From Sphingobacterium sp. HMA12 (GTDB lineage: Bacteria > Bacteroidota > Bacteroidia > Sphingobacteriales > Sphingobacteriaceae): a stretch of DNA of 64,000 nucleotides. The position numbers were made by a program, and so were the translations under genes. Of this stretch, positions 33,751 to 42,547 are shown in pieces. Below the pieces are notes generated by a model. The model saw nothing but the letters and a program-made list of their open reading frames with translations, had not been told where the DNA came from and ran no database searches. The stretch is from the NCBI RefSeq assembly GCF_002933815.1, contig NZ_BEYR01000006.1:186001-250000 (forward strand), read 5' to 3'. Positions within the stretch are counted from its first letter, which is position 1. Every line of letters starts with the position of its first letter.

Positions 33751-34872
33751 CTACACCTTCAAGGGAATCACCATATTCCAGGTCCGTTCAAACTGATAAG
33801 CCTCGGATCCATCTCCTGTAGCCGCAAAAAGATGTGTCGGTTTCCCATTTTCAAATAGTAAAAACGGCCGTTCAAAATTAGCTTGATGGCTGACAGTACC
33901 ATCATTCCAACGGATCGTCTTGGAATAGGCTTTGACCGCTTTTGACAGATGCCAATCGATTCCATCTTTCGAATATGCATGGATACCACCGCCCTCTTCC
34001 CCACAGATTTTACCATAGCGATCTTTCATGATCAATTCAAAATTCCGACCATTATGCCATACGAAAGGATCTTCCACATCATTTTCATGATTTTGATCGG
34101 TATGGAATGAAAAAATAGGTTTGTCAGACAAACGAAGGTATGGTCCCAAAAACGAATCGGCGTGTGCCGCTCCCAATAACAAAGGGGGATTATAATTCAC
34201 AGGTGATGATTTGTAAATCAGGTATACCTTTCCATCTGGTAAAACAACCGGCGAAGGATTGGATGTTATGGAAGCATCCCATTCACCTTGCCTTGGATTC
34301 AAAATGGGCTGATCGACGCGCTTCCAAGGACCTGATATCGACTTTGAATAGGCCATTCCGATGCGTTTATGCATCCAGGCTTTCTGCGCCAATCCCGATT
34401 CCCAGACATTCTCGGAATAGCCTGGATTGGGCTCCGTATAGTTATTCCCAAAATAATAAAGCACATAATAGTCACCGTTTTTAACGATCCGGGGATTGTG
34501 GGTTGTACAGCCATCAAAATACTTTTTCCCACGGGCGGGCAATACCACTTCGACAAATTCATAAGGTCCCTCCGGTGTATCAGCAATCGCACGCACGACT
34601 TCGGAATTGGTCACCCAGTTACCAAAGTCATATTTTTTGCTCCAACGTGAGGCAAACATATGATACCTACCATCCTCCCCCTTGATCACTGAAGGATCCC
34701 ATATCCAATAGTCTGCCATGGTGAATCCGCCCCCTTTTATTGCAGGGAGCAACTTATCGATAAATGCTTCTTCGACATCATCAGTCAGAGAGAAACTATG
34801 CTTCGAAAGCGCCAATAAAGCACTGGTACCAACTATATTTTTTAGAAAATCACGACGAGAAGATATTTTCAT
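33751..34872 (-). CDS. Tat-exported GH43-like glycoside hydrolase family protein
   Basis: The mature part looks like a five-bladed beta-propeller hydrolase of the GH43/GH117 type. An early WDPSVIKGEDGRYHMFAS motif supplies a putative catalytic Asp, then NPRIVKNGDYYVLYYFG and VEDPFVWHNG. The start at 34872 gives MKISSRRDFLKNIVG, a textbook twin-arginine signal (SRRDFLK). The longer frame to 34956 would bury this motif, so I reject it. The glycan substrate is not readable. It is one of two proteins in this window with a Tat-type leader, the other being UreC. Confidence 0.88.
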   Translation of the reverse strand: MKISSRRDFLKNIVGTSALLALSKHSFSLTDDVEEAFIDKLLPAIKGGGFTMADYWIWDPSVIKGEDGRYHMFASRWSKKYDFGNWVTNSEVVRAIADTPEGPYEFVEVVLPARGKKYFDGCTTHNPRIVKNGDYYVLYYFGNNYTEPNPGYSENVWESGLAQKAWMHKRIGMAYSKSISGPWKRVDQPILNPRQGEWDASITSNPSPVVLPDGKVYLIYKSSPVNYNPPLLLGAAHADSFLGPYLRLSDKPIFSFHTDQNHENDVEDPFVWHNGRNFELIMKDRYGKICGEEGGGIHAYSKDGIDWHLSKAVKAYSKTIRWNDGTVSHQANFERPFLLFENGKPTHLFAATGDGSEAYQFERTWNMVIPLKV

Positions 34873-35042
34873 AAGATTGGCTTTTTGATTATGTAAAATG
34901 AATCTTAACATCAAGATATAAAATAACTCGTTTGTTATCAAACTCTTTATCTGCAATTTTTAAAAGGCTATTTCTAAAAATAACTCCATTTAACATCAAC
35001 GTGACATTACACTGGGTTTTGCTCGCCAATAAAAATCTCCAA

Positions 35043-35111
35043 GGGGATAGAGGCAACGAATCCCCAAGTGGAAGAAAAAATGGGAATAAACGCCGAAGTT
35101 GTTCTGGTGTT
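35043..35111 (+). promoter_or_regulatory. possible two-hairpin RNA in the hemW leader
   Basis: Hairpin 1 has stem GGGGAT/ATCCCC (35043-35048, 35060-35065) with an 11-nt loop. Hairpin 2 has stem AACGCC/GGTGTT (35089-35094, 35106-35111) with an 11-nt loop. CAAC in loop 1 (35054-35057) is complementary to GTTG in loop 2 (35098-35101), so a loop-loop contact is possible. It ends 15 nt before the hemW ATG. It might be a riboswitch-like leader, but chance pairing is not excluded. Confidence 0.3.
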
Positions 35112-35126
35112 GGTATATTTGTGCCC

Positions 35127-36254
35127 ATGATTTACATCCATATCCCATTCTGCAAACAGGCTTGTCATTATTGTGACTTCCATTTCAGTACTTCACTGCA
35201 ATACAAGACCGAAATGGTTAACGCCCTTTTGCGAGAAATCGAACTTAGGTCCCCTTATTTGGAAGACAGAAAAGTTGAATCCATCTATTTTGGTGGTGGG
35301 ACACCCTCACTATTGGATGCAGACGAAATCTCAAGGATCATTGATGCTGTTGCCAAACAATTTGACATCAGTAATCATGCTGAAATTACGTTGGAAGCCA
35401 ATCCCGATGATCTTAATGCTGCAAAAGTGAATGCATTAAGATCAACTTCAGTTAATAGATTCAGTATTGGGATACAGTCTTTTTTTGAGGAAGACCTGAA
35501 ATGGATGAATCGGGCCCATACCCGACAGGAAGCGACCGCAGCGATCATGCGCGTACAGGATGCAGGATTTGAAAATATTACCTGTGACCTTATTTATGGA
35601 TATCCTTTGTTGACTGATGAAAAATGGCGCTACAATATGCAACAACTGATCGATTTTGCAATTCCTCATATTTCTTCTTACTCAATGACCGTCGAAACCA
35701 AAACAGCATTAGCCCATTTCATCAAGAAGGGCTTGAGTCCAGCCATTGATTCAGATCAGGCGGCCGATCAGATGAGCCTGTTGATCGAAACATTGAAAGG
35801 TGCGGGCTATGAACAATATGAAATTTCCAATTTTGCTAAAAATGGTTTATATGCACGTCACAATACAAATTATTGGAAGGGCAAGCATTATCTAGGTATC
35901 GGCCCTTCTGCCCATTCTTTCAATGGTAACTCCAGATCCTGGAATATAGCCAATAACGCCAAGTATATCAACTCGATACAAACCAACCAGCTTCCCTTCG
36001 AGATCGAACATCTGTCCGTTCGCGACCAGATCAATGAGTGTATTATGACCTCACTGCGCACCACCTGGGGGCTTGATCTGGGGCAGTTAGAAAGACAGTT
36101 TGATTATACCGTTAAAAGCAAAATACTGGAAGATGCCGCACCATTTCTCGAACAGCAGCAATTAATTTTGGACGACAATAAATTAAGATTAACGGATGCT
36201 GGCAAATTAATGGCAGACCATATCATGTCCGAATTATTTATTATTGAAAATTAG
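35127..36254 (+). CDS. hemW: heme chaperone HemW (radical-SAM)
   Basis: HemW is a radical-SAM family protein, formerly called a coproporphyrinogen oxidase-like protein. The iron-sulfur motif is HIPFCKQACHYCDF (CxxxCxxC), with GGGTPSLLDADEI soon after, and NYWKGKHYLGIGPSAHSF in the C-terminal domain, where HemW proteins differ from HemN. The ATG at 35127 (MIYIHIPFC) is the family start; the 65 residues upstream look like read-through of the leader. It delivers heme to respiratory enzymes in other bacteria. Confidence 0.93.
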   Translation: MIYIHIPFCKQACHYCDFHFSTSLQYKTEMVNALLREIELRSPYLEDRKVESIYFGGGTPSLLDADEISRIIDAVAKQFDISNHAEITLEANPDDLNAAKVNALRSTSVNRFSIGIQSFFEEDLKWMNRAHTRQEATAAIMRVQDAGFENITCDLIYGYPLLTDEKWRYNMQQLIDFAIPHISSYSMTVETKTALAHFIKKGLSPAIDSDQAADQMSLLIETLKGAGYEQYEISNFAKNGLYARHNTNYWKGKHYLGIGPSAHSFNGNSRSWNIANNAKYINSIQTNQLPFEIEHLSVRDQINECIMTSLRTTWGLDLGQLERQFDYTVKSKILEDAAPFLEQQQLILDDNKLRLTDAGKLMADHIMSELFIIEN

Positions 36255-36357
36255 CAACAAAACAGTCTTTAAAATTATCAAAACAATAATAATTTACCTA
36301 TTTTTATTTCAAAAATTACGAAAATGAAAATCAAATCGCATTTTTAGTTCTGTTTAT

Positions 36358-36376
36358 ATTATGTTTGCAACATAAT
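36358..36376 (+). promoter_or_regulatory. -7 box and overlapping palindrome before the GAPDH gene
   Basis: TATGTTTG (36360-36367) matches TAnnTTTG and lies 24 nt before the ATG. It is overlapped by an inverted repeat with 8-bp arms, ATTATGTT and AACATAAT, separated by TGC. A repressor binding here would cover the -7 box. Confidence 0.45.
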
Positions 36377-36391
36377 CTATTATAAAATATT

Positions 36392-37840
36392 ATGTTACAT
36401 CGTCCTTCTTTTGATTTAGAAATCGAAAGTTACAGAGAACAGCAAAATGCAGCTGTTGAGCTGATTCAAATCATTAGTAATCTTTGGTATAACCAAGCTA
36501 TTGAACTCGTTCTTTTCAGAGAGCAGCTTGTTGATGAAAAAGTAAGTGTGATCCTCAACCGCCTCCGAGAAAGTACTATTCTTACCGGCAACAGACTGAC
36601 CATATTCGAACTATTGAATGTTGCTCGTGTATTGGAAAGATCAAATCTAGCTCCCGCTCGAATCGATATCGGTAAACTTGCAACAAAAGCCACAAACGAT
36701 CCGATCAATACGGAGGATTTATCTTCTTTTATTTCCAATGAATTAGCGGGAATTGCCGCTTGGCAGGAATTAACACCCCGTGATGTTGTGCTCTATGGTT
36801 TCGGTCGTATTGGCCGTCTGCTTGCACGCGAACTCATTAATCAATCGGGTTTTGGCAAGCAACTTCGTCTACGGGCAATAGTCACCAGGGATCCCAGCGA
36901 TGCTAAATCATTGTTAAAAAGGGCTGCCCTGCTGAAAAGTGACTCCATACATGGGGAATTTGAAGGTGAGGTCTATACCGATCCCGAAAAGAATGCCCTA
37001 ATCATTAATGGTATCACGGTCAACATTATCTCCGCAAAACAACCCGAAGATATTGATTATACGGCTTATAACATCAATAATGCGCTGGTTATTGATAATA
37101 CAGGTGCCTTTCGTGACGAAAAAGAACTTGCTCGCCATTTAGCTTCTAAAGGCGCTTCTCAAGTATTGTTGACTGCACCCGGTAAAGGTGTGCCCAATAT
37201 CGTTTACGGTGTAAACGAAACCACAATTGATCTGGAAAAACATGCTATTTTCTCAGCAGCCTCCTGTACCACAAATGCTATTGCGCCAGTTTTGGCCGTC
37301 CTCGAAGAGAAAATAGGTATCCTGAAAGGCCATATAGAAACCATACACTCCTATACGAATGATCAAAATCTGGTTGACAATATGCACAAAAAGTCCCGAA
37401 GAGGTCGTGCTGCGGCCTTGAACATGGTCATTACAGAGACTGGGGCTGGAAGTGCTGTTTCAAAAGTCCTACCAACATTAACAGGCAAACTCACCTCCAA
37501 TGCAATCCGGGTACCTGTACCGAATGGGTCTTTAGCCATATTAAATTTAGAATTGACATCAGCCAAATCTTTGGAACAAATAAACGCCCTCTTAAAAACG
37601 AGTGCATTGGAAGGCAATCTTGTCGAACAGATTAAATTCTCCAGCAATGATGAGCTTGTCTCTACCGATATTATAGGCACAACAGCTGCAGCTGTCGTTG
37701 ATGGACCAGCAACCATTGTTTCAGCTGATGGTAAAAACATTGTACTCTATGTATGGTATGATAATGAATATGGCTACTCCCATCAAGTTATGCGTTTATC
37801 GCGGCATATTGCTGGCGTAAGGAGATATACGTACTATTAG
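36392..37840 (+). CDS. glyceraldehyde-3-phosphate dehydrogenase, long form
   Basis: The 482-residue protein contains a GAPDH core of about 350 residues with NAD-binding VLYGFGRIGRLLARELI. The catalytic Cys292 is in SAASCTTNAIAPVLA, and later come HSYTNDQNLVDNMHKKSRRGRAA and WYDNEYGYSHQVM. About 125 extra residues precede the Rossmann domain and are helical and charged, a feature of a separate bacterial GAPDH branch. It may work mainly in gluconeogenesis, but direction is not shown by the sequence. A hairpin follows. Confidence 0.92.
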   Translation: MLHRPSFDLEIESYREQQNAAVELIQIISNLWYNQAIELVLFREQLVDEKVSVILNRLRESTILTGNRLTIFELLNVARVLERSNLAPARIDIGKLATKATNDPINTEDLSSFISNELAGIAAWQELTPRDVVLYGFGRIGRLLARELINQSGFGKQLRLRAIVTRDPSDAKSLLKRAALLKSDSIHGEFEGEVYTDPEKNALIINGITVNIISAKQPEDIDYTAYNINNALVIDNTGAFRDEKELARHLASKGASQVLLTAPGKGVPNIVYGVNETTIDLEKHAIFSAASCTTNAIAPVLAVLEEKIGILKGHIETIHSYTNDQNLVDNMHKKSRRGRAAALNMVITETGAGSAVSKVLPTLTGKLTSNAIRVPVPNGSLAILNLELTSAKSLEQINALLKTSALEGNLVEQIKFSSNDELVSTDIIGTTAAAVVDGPATIVSADGKNIVLYVWYDNEYGYSHQVMRLSRHIAGVRRYTYY

Positions 37841-37857
37841 AATTCAATTTTCGATAT

Positions 37858-37896
37858 AAAAATAGGGTATCCAAAAAGGTCAGATACCCTATTTTT
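37858..37896. terminator. bidirectional terminator after GAPDH
   Basis: Arms AAAAATAGGGTATC (37858-37871) and GATACCCTATTTTT (37883-37896) enclose an 11-nt loop. It lies between convergent genes (stops at 37840 and 37992). Confidence 0.85.
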
Positions 37897-37991
37897 CTTT
37901 AATTTTGTTCGCCTACTTTTAGCATCTCTTTTTCAGCTATTCAATTCTCGGCTAGTGCGCTTTTACATTTGGCGTAGCTTACTGTGTATTT

Positions 37992-39230
37992 TTATAAATT
38001 GGCATTCTTCAAATATTTCATAATAATGGGTGTTGCTCCGGCTTTTTGCTGTACATATTGGCGCGCAGATTTCGCTGCTTCTACCCGTTTTGATTGATCC
38101 TGTAATCGTTCAAATACATCCATAAGCCCCTTACTCTCAGCAAACGAGAAGCCTGCCCCCTGTTCAATCAGATCTTTCGCTTCCTGAAATTTCTTAAAAT
38201 TGGGACCAAACAGCACAGGCATTCCGTAGGTTGCCGCTTCCAGCGTATTATGTATCCCCACACCAAATCCGCCACCGATATAGGCGACTTGACCGTAACC
38301 GTACAAAGAAGACAAGAGTCCAATATTGTCTATGATCAATACCTTTGCTTCCGTTAAAGTCACCGTGTCATATTCCGTCATTTTTGAAAAACGAAGCGCT
38401 GCAGGCCACAGATTTAATATATTGACAATGTGGGCCTCATTGATCTCATGTGGCGCTAAAATCAGCTTATATTCTGGAAACCGCTGAATCAGCTCTTTCA
38501 ACAAATTTTCATCCTCAGGCCAGGTACTTCCAGCTACCAAAACAGGAGCTGTTCCCACAAAATCCGCTACCAACGGTATCTCTTTACGACCCTTAGGCAG
38601 GTCAATCACACGATCAAAACGTGTATCACCTGCTAATCCCGCATTTCGGATTCCATATTCTTTTAACAAACGTACGCTTTCCTCATTCTGAACGAAGAAA
38701 TAAGTCACAAAGACCAAAATTCTCAGAAAGAAGGCACCATAAGCTTGAAAGAAAATCTGCTCAGGTCTAAAGATTGCCGAAACAAGAAACAATGGAATTG
38801 ACCGGCTGTGTAAACCTTCAAAATAATAATACCAATATTCATATTTTGTAAAGACTGCAAATGAGGGATTGATCAGGTCTAAAAACAACCGTGCATTCTG
38901 GGCGGTATCATAAGGTAAATAGAAAACATGATCGGCAAGATTGGTATTTTTTCTTATCTCATAGCCAGAAGGAGAATAAAATGTTACAATTATTTTATGG
39001 TCTACATAATTATTTTTTACGGCCTCCAAGACTGGTCTTCCCTGCTCAAATTCGCCCAGTGAAGCGAAGTGAAACCAGATATGTTTTTGGCTAGAGTCAA
39101 CCGATTGTTTCATCCGCAAATACCAGTCTTTTCGCCCTGTTACCATAAGGCGCGCTTTGGCATGGAAAGGGGCCAAAATACGCAATAAGAGTCCATAAAG
39201 AAAGATTCCAATTGAATAAAGCAAACGCAT
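37992..39230 (-). CDS. waaA: 3-deoxy-D-manno-octulosonic acid transferase (Kdo transferase)
   Basis: The 412-residue GT-B enzyme attaches Kdo to lipid A in the inner leaflet. It has an N-terminal membrane anchor, IWFHFASLGEFEQGRPVLEA, then the WPEDENLL and LAPHEINEAHI stretch. The C-terminal donor site is YIGGGFGVGIHNTLEAATYGMPVLFGPN. It is divergent from the UXS-like gene, and both encode envelope-sugar steps. Number of Kdo residues added cannot be read. Confidence 0.94.
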   Translation of the reverse strand: MRLLYSIGIFLYGLLLRILAPFHAKARLMVTGRKDWYLRMKQSVDSSQKHIWFHFASLGEFEQGRPVLEAVKNNYVDHKIIVTFYSPSGYEIRKNTNLADHVFYLPYDTAQNARLFLDLINPSFAVFTKYEYWYYYFEGLHSRSIPLFLVSAIFRPEQIFFQAYGAFFLRILVFVTYFFVQNEESVRLLKEYGIRNAGLAGDTRFDRVIDLPKGRKEIPLVADFVGTAPVLVAGSTWPEDENLLKELIQRFPEYKLILAPHEINEAHIVNILNLWPAALRFSKMTEYDTVTLTEAKVLIIDNIGLLSSLYGYGQVAYIGGGFGVGIHNTLEAATYGMPVLFGPNFKKFQEAKDLIEQGAGFSFAESKGLMDVFERLQDQSKRVEAAKSARQYVQQKAGATPIIMKYLKNANL

Positions 39231-39256
39231 GTTGTGAAAATAATGTTTATCTTAGT

Positions 39257-39264
39257 CAAAGATA
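39257..39264 (-). promoter_or_regulatory. candidate -7 box for waaA
   Basis: The minus strand reads TATCTTTG, an exact TAnnTTTG match, 26 nt before the ATG of the Kdo transferase gene. No good -33 is visible. Confidence 0.3.
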
Positions 39265-39296
39265 TCAAACCCATTTCATTAATAAGGAACCATTGA

Positions 39297-40289
39297 GTGG
39301 AAAATAAACATCGCAAACGGATTTTGATCACAGGAGCAGCAGGCTTCCTTGGTTCCCACCTTTGCGATCGCTTTATTGCCGAAGATTATGATGTTATCGG
39401 GATGGATAACCTGATCACTGGAGATCTACAGAATATCGCACACTTATTCAAGCTGGAGAATTTTGATTTTTATCATCACGATGTTTCAAAATTTGTGCAT
39501 ATTCCTGGAGATTTGGATTATATCCTCCATTTTGCTTCTCCCGCCAGTCCCGTCGACTATCTCAAGATCCCCATTCAAACGCTTAAAGTTGGTTCGTTAG
39601 GTACCCATAACCTCCTTGGCTTGGCAAGGGCCAAACAGGCCCGGATATTGGTGGCATCGACCTCAGAAGTTTATGGCGACCCTTTGGTCTCACCACAGTC
39701 TGAAGATTATTGGGGCAATGTAAATCCTGTCGGCCCCAGAGGGGTATATGATGAGGCCAAAAGATTCCAGGAGGCGATTACAATGGCCTATCATAATGCG
39801 CATGGGCTTGACACACGTATCGTAAGAATATTTAACACCTTTGGTTCCAGAATGCGCCTAAATGACGGGCGGGCGATCCCTACTTTTATAGCACAAGCTA
39901 TTCGTGGCGAAGACATTACCCTTTTTGGTGATGGCTCACAGACACGGTCGTTCTGTTATATTGATGATCAGATCGAAGGCATTTATAGATTGTTGCATTC
40001 CAACTGTATACAACCGATAAACATAGGCAATCCCGACGAAATATCGCTATTACAGCTGGCACAGGAGATCATAGCACTAACAGGCAGTTCAAGTAAGATC
40101 TGCCATAAGCCATTGCCTATAGACGACCCTAAACAACGTAAACCGGATATTGGTCTGGCAAAGGCACAATTGAATTGGCAGCCCAAAATAGATCGAAAAT
40201 TAGGCTTAGAAAAAACGATAGATTTTTACAGAAAGGTTCCTTTGGAAACTTTATCACATAAAGACTTTACATACTATAATCAAAAATAA
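39297..40289 (+). CDS. NAD-dependent epimerase/dehydratase, UDP-glucuronate decarboxylase-like
   Basis: The 330-residue extended SDR has ITGAAGFLGSHLCDRF at the N-terminus, the Ser of VASTSEVYGDP, and YDEAKRF (YxxxK). The segment SEDYWGNVNPVGPRGVYDEAKR is typical of UDP-glucuronate decarboxylases (UXS), which make UDP-xylose. The start is GTG, with AAGGAA about 9 nt upstream as a possible ribosome site. Its stop overlaps the galE start by 1 nt (TAATG), so the two are coupled. UXS activity is probable but not shown. Confidence 0.85.
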   Translation: MENKHRKRILITGAAGFLGSHLCDRFIAEDYDVIGMDNLITGDLQNIAHLFKLENFDFYHHDVSKFVHIPGDLDYILHFASPASPVDYLKIPIQTLKVGSLGTHNLLGLARAKQARILVASTSEVYGDPLVSPQSEDYWGNVNPVGPRGVYDEAKRFQEAITMAYHNAHGLDTRIVRIFNTFGSRMRLNDGRAIPTFIAQAIRGEDITLFGDGSQTRSFCYIDDQIEGIYRLLHSNCIQPINIGNPDEISLLQLAQEIIALTGSSSKICHKPLPIDDPKQRKPDIGLAKAQLNWQPKIDRKLGLEKTIDFYRKVPLETLSHKDFTYYNQK

Positions 40290-41320
40290 TGAGCAAAAAA
40301 ATATTAGTCACAGGCGGAACAGGCTATATTGGTTCTCACACAGTTGTCGAACTACATCAGGCAGGATATATTCCTGTAATCGTTGATGATCTTTCCAATT
40401 CAAATATCAAGATATTGGATCAAATAGAGAAAATCATCGGAATTAAACCCGAATTTCATCAATTCGACCTTTGTGATACCGATAAAGTAAATGAATTTGT
40501 AAAAAATAATAGCGATATCTCCGGAATTATTCACTTTGCTGCGTCCAAAGCTGTCGGTGAATCTGTTCAAAATCCTTTGAAATATTACCACAATAATTTT
40601 TTCTCCCTGATCAACATCCTGGAGTCTTATCGAAATAAACCAATTAATTTTGTATTCTCTTCAAGCTGTACAGTCTACGGCGAACCAGACTATCTTCCGG
40701 TCAATGAAAGTGCTCCTGTAAAAAAAGCAACTTCACCTTATGGAAATACAAAACAGATTGCTGAAGAAATTCTTGAAGAAACAGCTGCTGCATACGATAA
40801 TTATAACATTATTGCCCTTCGTTACTTTAATCCAGTAGGTGCACATGAGTCGGCATTGATAGGCGAACTGCCCAATGGTGTTCCACAGAATTTACTGCCA
40901 TTTATTACGCAGACGGCGATCGGTAAAAGAGAAAAACTAACGGTATTCGGAGACGATTATGATACGCCTGATGGTTCTTGTGTACGTGATTATATTCATG
41001 TGGTCGATTTAGCAAAGGCGCATGTCGCTGCAATCAAATTATTGGAAAAAGGAAACCCTAATGGTAAATATGATGTATTCAATGTAGGAACTGGCAATGG
41101 CTATTCGGTACTTGAGGCCATCAAAGCATTTGAGAAAGCCTCCGGTCAAAAACTGAACTATGAAATTGGCCCACGTCGGGATGGCGATATCATCAAAGTA
41201 TATGGTGATGTGACCAAATCGGCAGATCAATTGCACTGGAAAGCTGCATTGGGCATCGATGAAATGATGGCTTCGGCTTGGGCATGGGAAAAAAATCTGA
41301 AAGAAAATCCGTTGGATTAA
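40289..41320 (+). CDS. galE: UDP-glucose 4-epimerase
   Basis: The 343-residue SDR has VTGGTGYIGSHTVVEL at the N-terminus, SSSCTVYGEPDYLPVNE (Ser and Tyr of the catalytic set), SPYGNTKQIAEEIL (YxxxK), and ALRYFNPVGAHESALIGE, DDYDTPDGSCVRDYIHV, landmarks of GalE. It interconverts UDP-glucose and UDP-galactose in the cytoplasm for envelope glycans. It is translationally coupled to the upstream epimerase/dehydratase and followed by a hairpin. Confidence 0.96.
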   Translation: MSKKILVTGGTGYIGSHTVVELHQAGYIPVIVDDLSNSNIKILDQIEKIIGIKPEFHQFDLCDTDKVNEFVKNNSDISGIIHFAASKAVGESVQNPLKYYHNNFFSLINILESYRNKPINFVFSSSCTVYGEPDYLPVNESAPVKKATSPYGNTKQIAEEILEETAAAYDNYNIIALRYFNPVGAHESALIGELPNGVPQNLLPFITQTAIGKREKLTVFGDDYDTPDGSCVRDYIHVVDLAKAHVAAIKLLEKGNPNGKYDVFNVGTGNGYSVLEAIKAFEKASGQKLNYEIGPRRDGDIIKVYGDVTKSADQLHWKAALGIDEMMASAWAWEKNLKENPLD

Positions 41321-41366
41321 ATAGCTGCTCGCTGAGCTTAAGAAAGCATTAATAATTTTTCACTTC

Positions 41367-41403
41367 ATATGACCGTCTTAAGAACTGAGACGGTCATATT
41401 TTT
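41367..41403 (+). terminator. terminator after galE
   Basis: Arms ATATGACCGTCT (41367-41378) and AGACGGTCATAT (41388-41399) are followed by a T-run to 41403. It stands 46 bp after the galE stop. Confidence 0.85.
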
Positions 41404-41481
41404 GGGAATAGTGAATCGGATTGTTCAACTCCTTTTTCTTTTTGCAAATGCTCCCCCCATATCCTGCTCTGCATTTCTTTA

Positions 41482-42216
41482 TCAAAGCTGAAACGCGGCA
41501 AGAATTGAAGCCGGATTAAAATCTATTTCATTGAGCACATTTGACCGGCGGCAATCTTTTTCCAGATATAGAATGGTAAAGCCAATGAATATTGAACTGC
41601 CTATAAATTCTCCACACTTGATGGTCAGGCTCTTTGCCGGTATAGGATCCTGCTTATATTTCAAGTCGTATTCCCACTCCGTATCTTTTATCTCTTTAGG
41701 CTCAAGTTCGTCGAAGTCGAATGAGAAAGCGTAAAATTTGAATACCACCGCATTGCATTTTTCAGGAAGGACGAGTGCTCTTTTGATATCAAACTCCGGA
41801 AAAGATATTTTAAGATCCTTCTTTTTGTTCAGGGAGATTAACGGATCGATAAAAAAATAATCCTGCATGTGACAGTTTTCATTAAACTGAAAATTTACCA
41901 AGCGATCCAATACACAGTTGCTCAGCCTGCGACTACCTTTGTCGCAATCAAGGTTTGTCTTTATTGCCCGGTAAATTTGCCTATTTAAGCGATTGCCCAT
42001 CTGCCCATCATGCCGCTTCTGATGAATTTCCCCAAAACACATTCGGATCAGTGCACCGGCACGGCTTATGTTTCCAAAATCTTTACTTGCCCTCTTGGTA
42101 TCATCTGTCTGTTTGACGCGGTATGGCCTGCTTTGCAGGTAGTTTTTATTGCCGACTTTTCTATTCACCAGTGGACCGACCAGGCCCCTGATAAATCCAT
42201 TATCATTTATTCCCAT
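41482..42216 (-). CDS. hypothetical protein, Bacteroidetes-type
   Basis: The 244-residue protein opens MGINDNGFIRGLVGPLVNRKVGNKNYLQS, reminiscent of a Bacteroidetes hypothetical family (DUF6266-like) whose members begin with a Gly-rich KVG stretch, but I cannot confirm this. The centre is basic and the end is beta-rich and hydrophobic. No signal peptide, membrane anchor or catalytic motif is visible. It has an AT-rich flank on both sides. The 331-bp gap upstream of its start is described separately. Confidence 0.65.
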   Translation of the reverse strand: MGINDNGFIRGLVGPLVNRKVGNKNYLQSRPYRVKQTDDTKRASKDFGNISRAGALIRMCFGEIHQKRHDGQMGNRLNRQIYRAIKTNLDCDKGSRRLSNCVLDRLVNFQFNENCHMQDYFFIDPLISLNKKKDLKISFPEFDIKRALVLPEKCNAVVFKFYAFSFDFDELEPKEIKDTEWEYDLKYKQDPIPAKSLTIKCGEFIGSSIFIGFTILYLEKDCRRSNVLNEIDFNPASILAAFQL

Positions 42217-42547
42217 ACCTAAAGATACTACAGTAAAACCCTGTTTTCAAGCATCTTATTAATTTTTAAAAATTTCCAAATTCGAGTAAAATGACAATTG
42301 TAAATCTTGCAATTTTCAAGGGACTTTATTGTAAATAGCTTATGGACAAGTTCGCCCCATGCTCACCCTGCTCTCGACTTGTAAAAAAAATGCAGGCATG
42401 GTGAAAGCACCTCAAAAGGTGGACTCAACGTGGACTCACTGTGCACTCAATCTGCTTACAGGTCGAACTTGGTAATAACCAGGTATTAACTTGCTCCCTA
42501 TTAAAGCACTCCGCCGGCCGAAGGGCGACATTCAATAATTCAGCTTT
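42217..42547. other. intergenic region with three 11-bp tandem repeats
   Basis: No gene is credible here. It holds three tandem 11-bp units, GTGGACTCAAC, GTGGACTCACT and GTGCACTCAAT (42419-42451), about 200 bp upstream of the hypothetical gene and 97 bp past the end of the TPR-HTH gene. A short near-repeat (GGTAATAACC and GGTATTAACT) follows at about 42470-42491. Repeats on one helical turn could bind a protein on one DNA face. Confidence 0.5.
42419..42451. repeat. three tandem 11-bp repeats
   Basis: Units GTGGACTCAAC, GTGGACTCACT and GTGCACTCAAT run head to tail with no spacer. The first two share nine positions exactly, and the third differs by one internal base and its last base. Confidence 0.8.

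Noticed and set aside
35010..35126. Lysine (L-box) riboswitch ahead of hemW
   Set aside because: GATAGAGGC and CGCCGAAG resemble L-box stretches, but the region is too short and lacks the remaining helices, and hemW is not a lysine gene.
34889..35128. Minus-strand ORF of 79 codons over the hemW leader
   Set aside because: It covers the leader and the hemW start, has no domain and no ribosome site, and runs through the GH43 promoter region.
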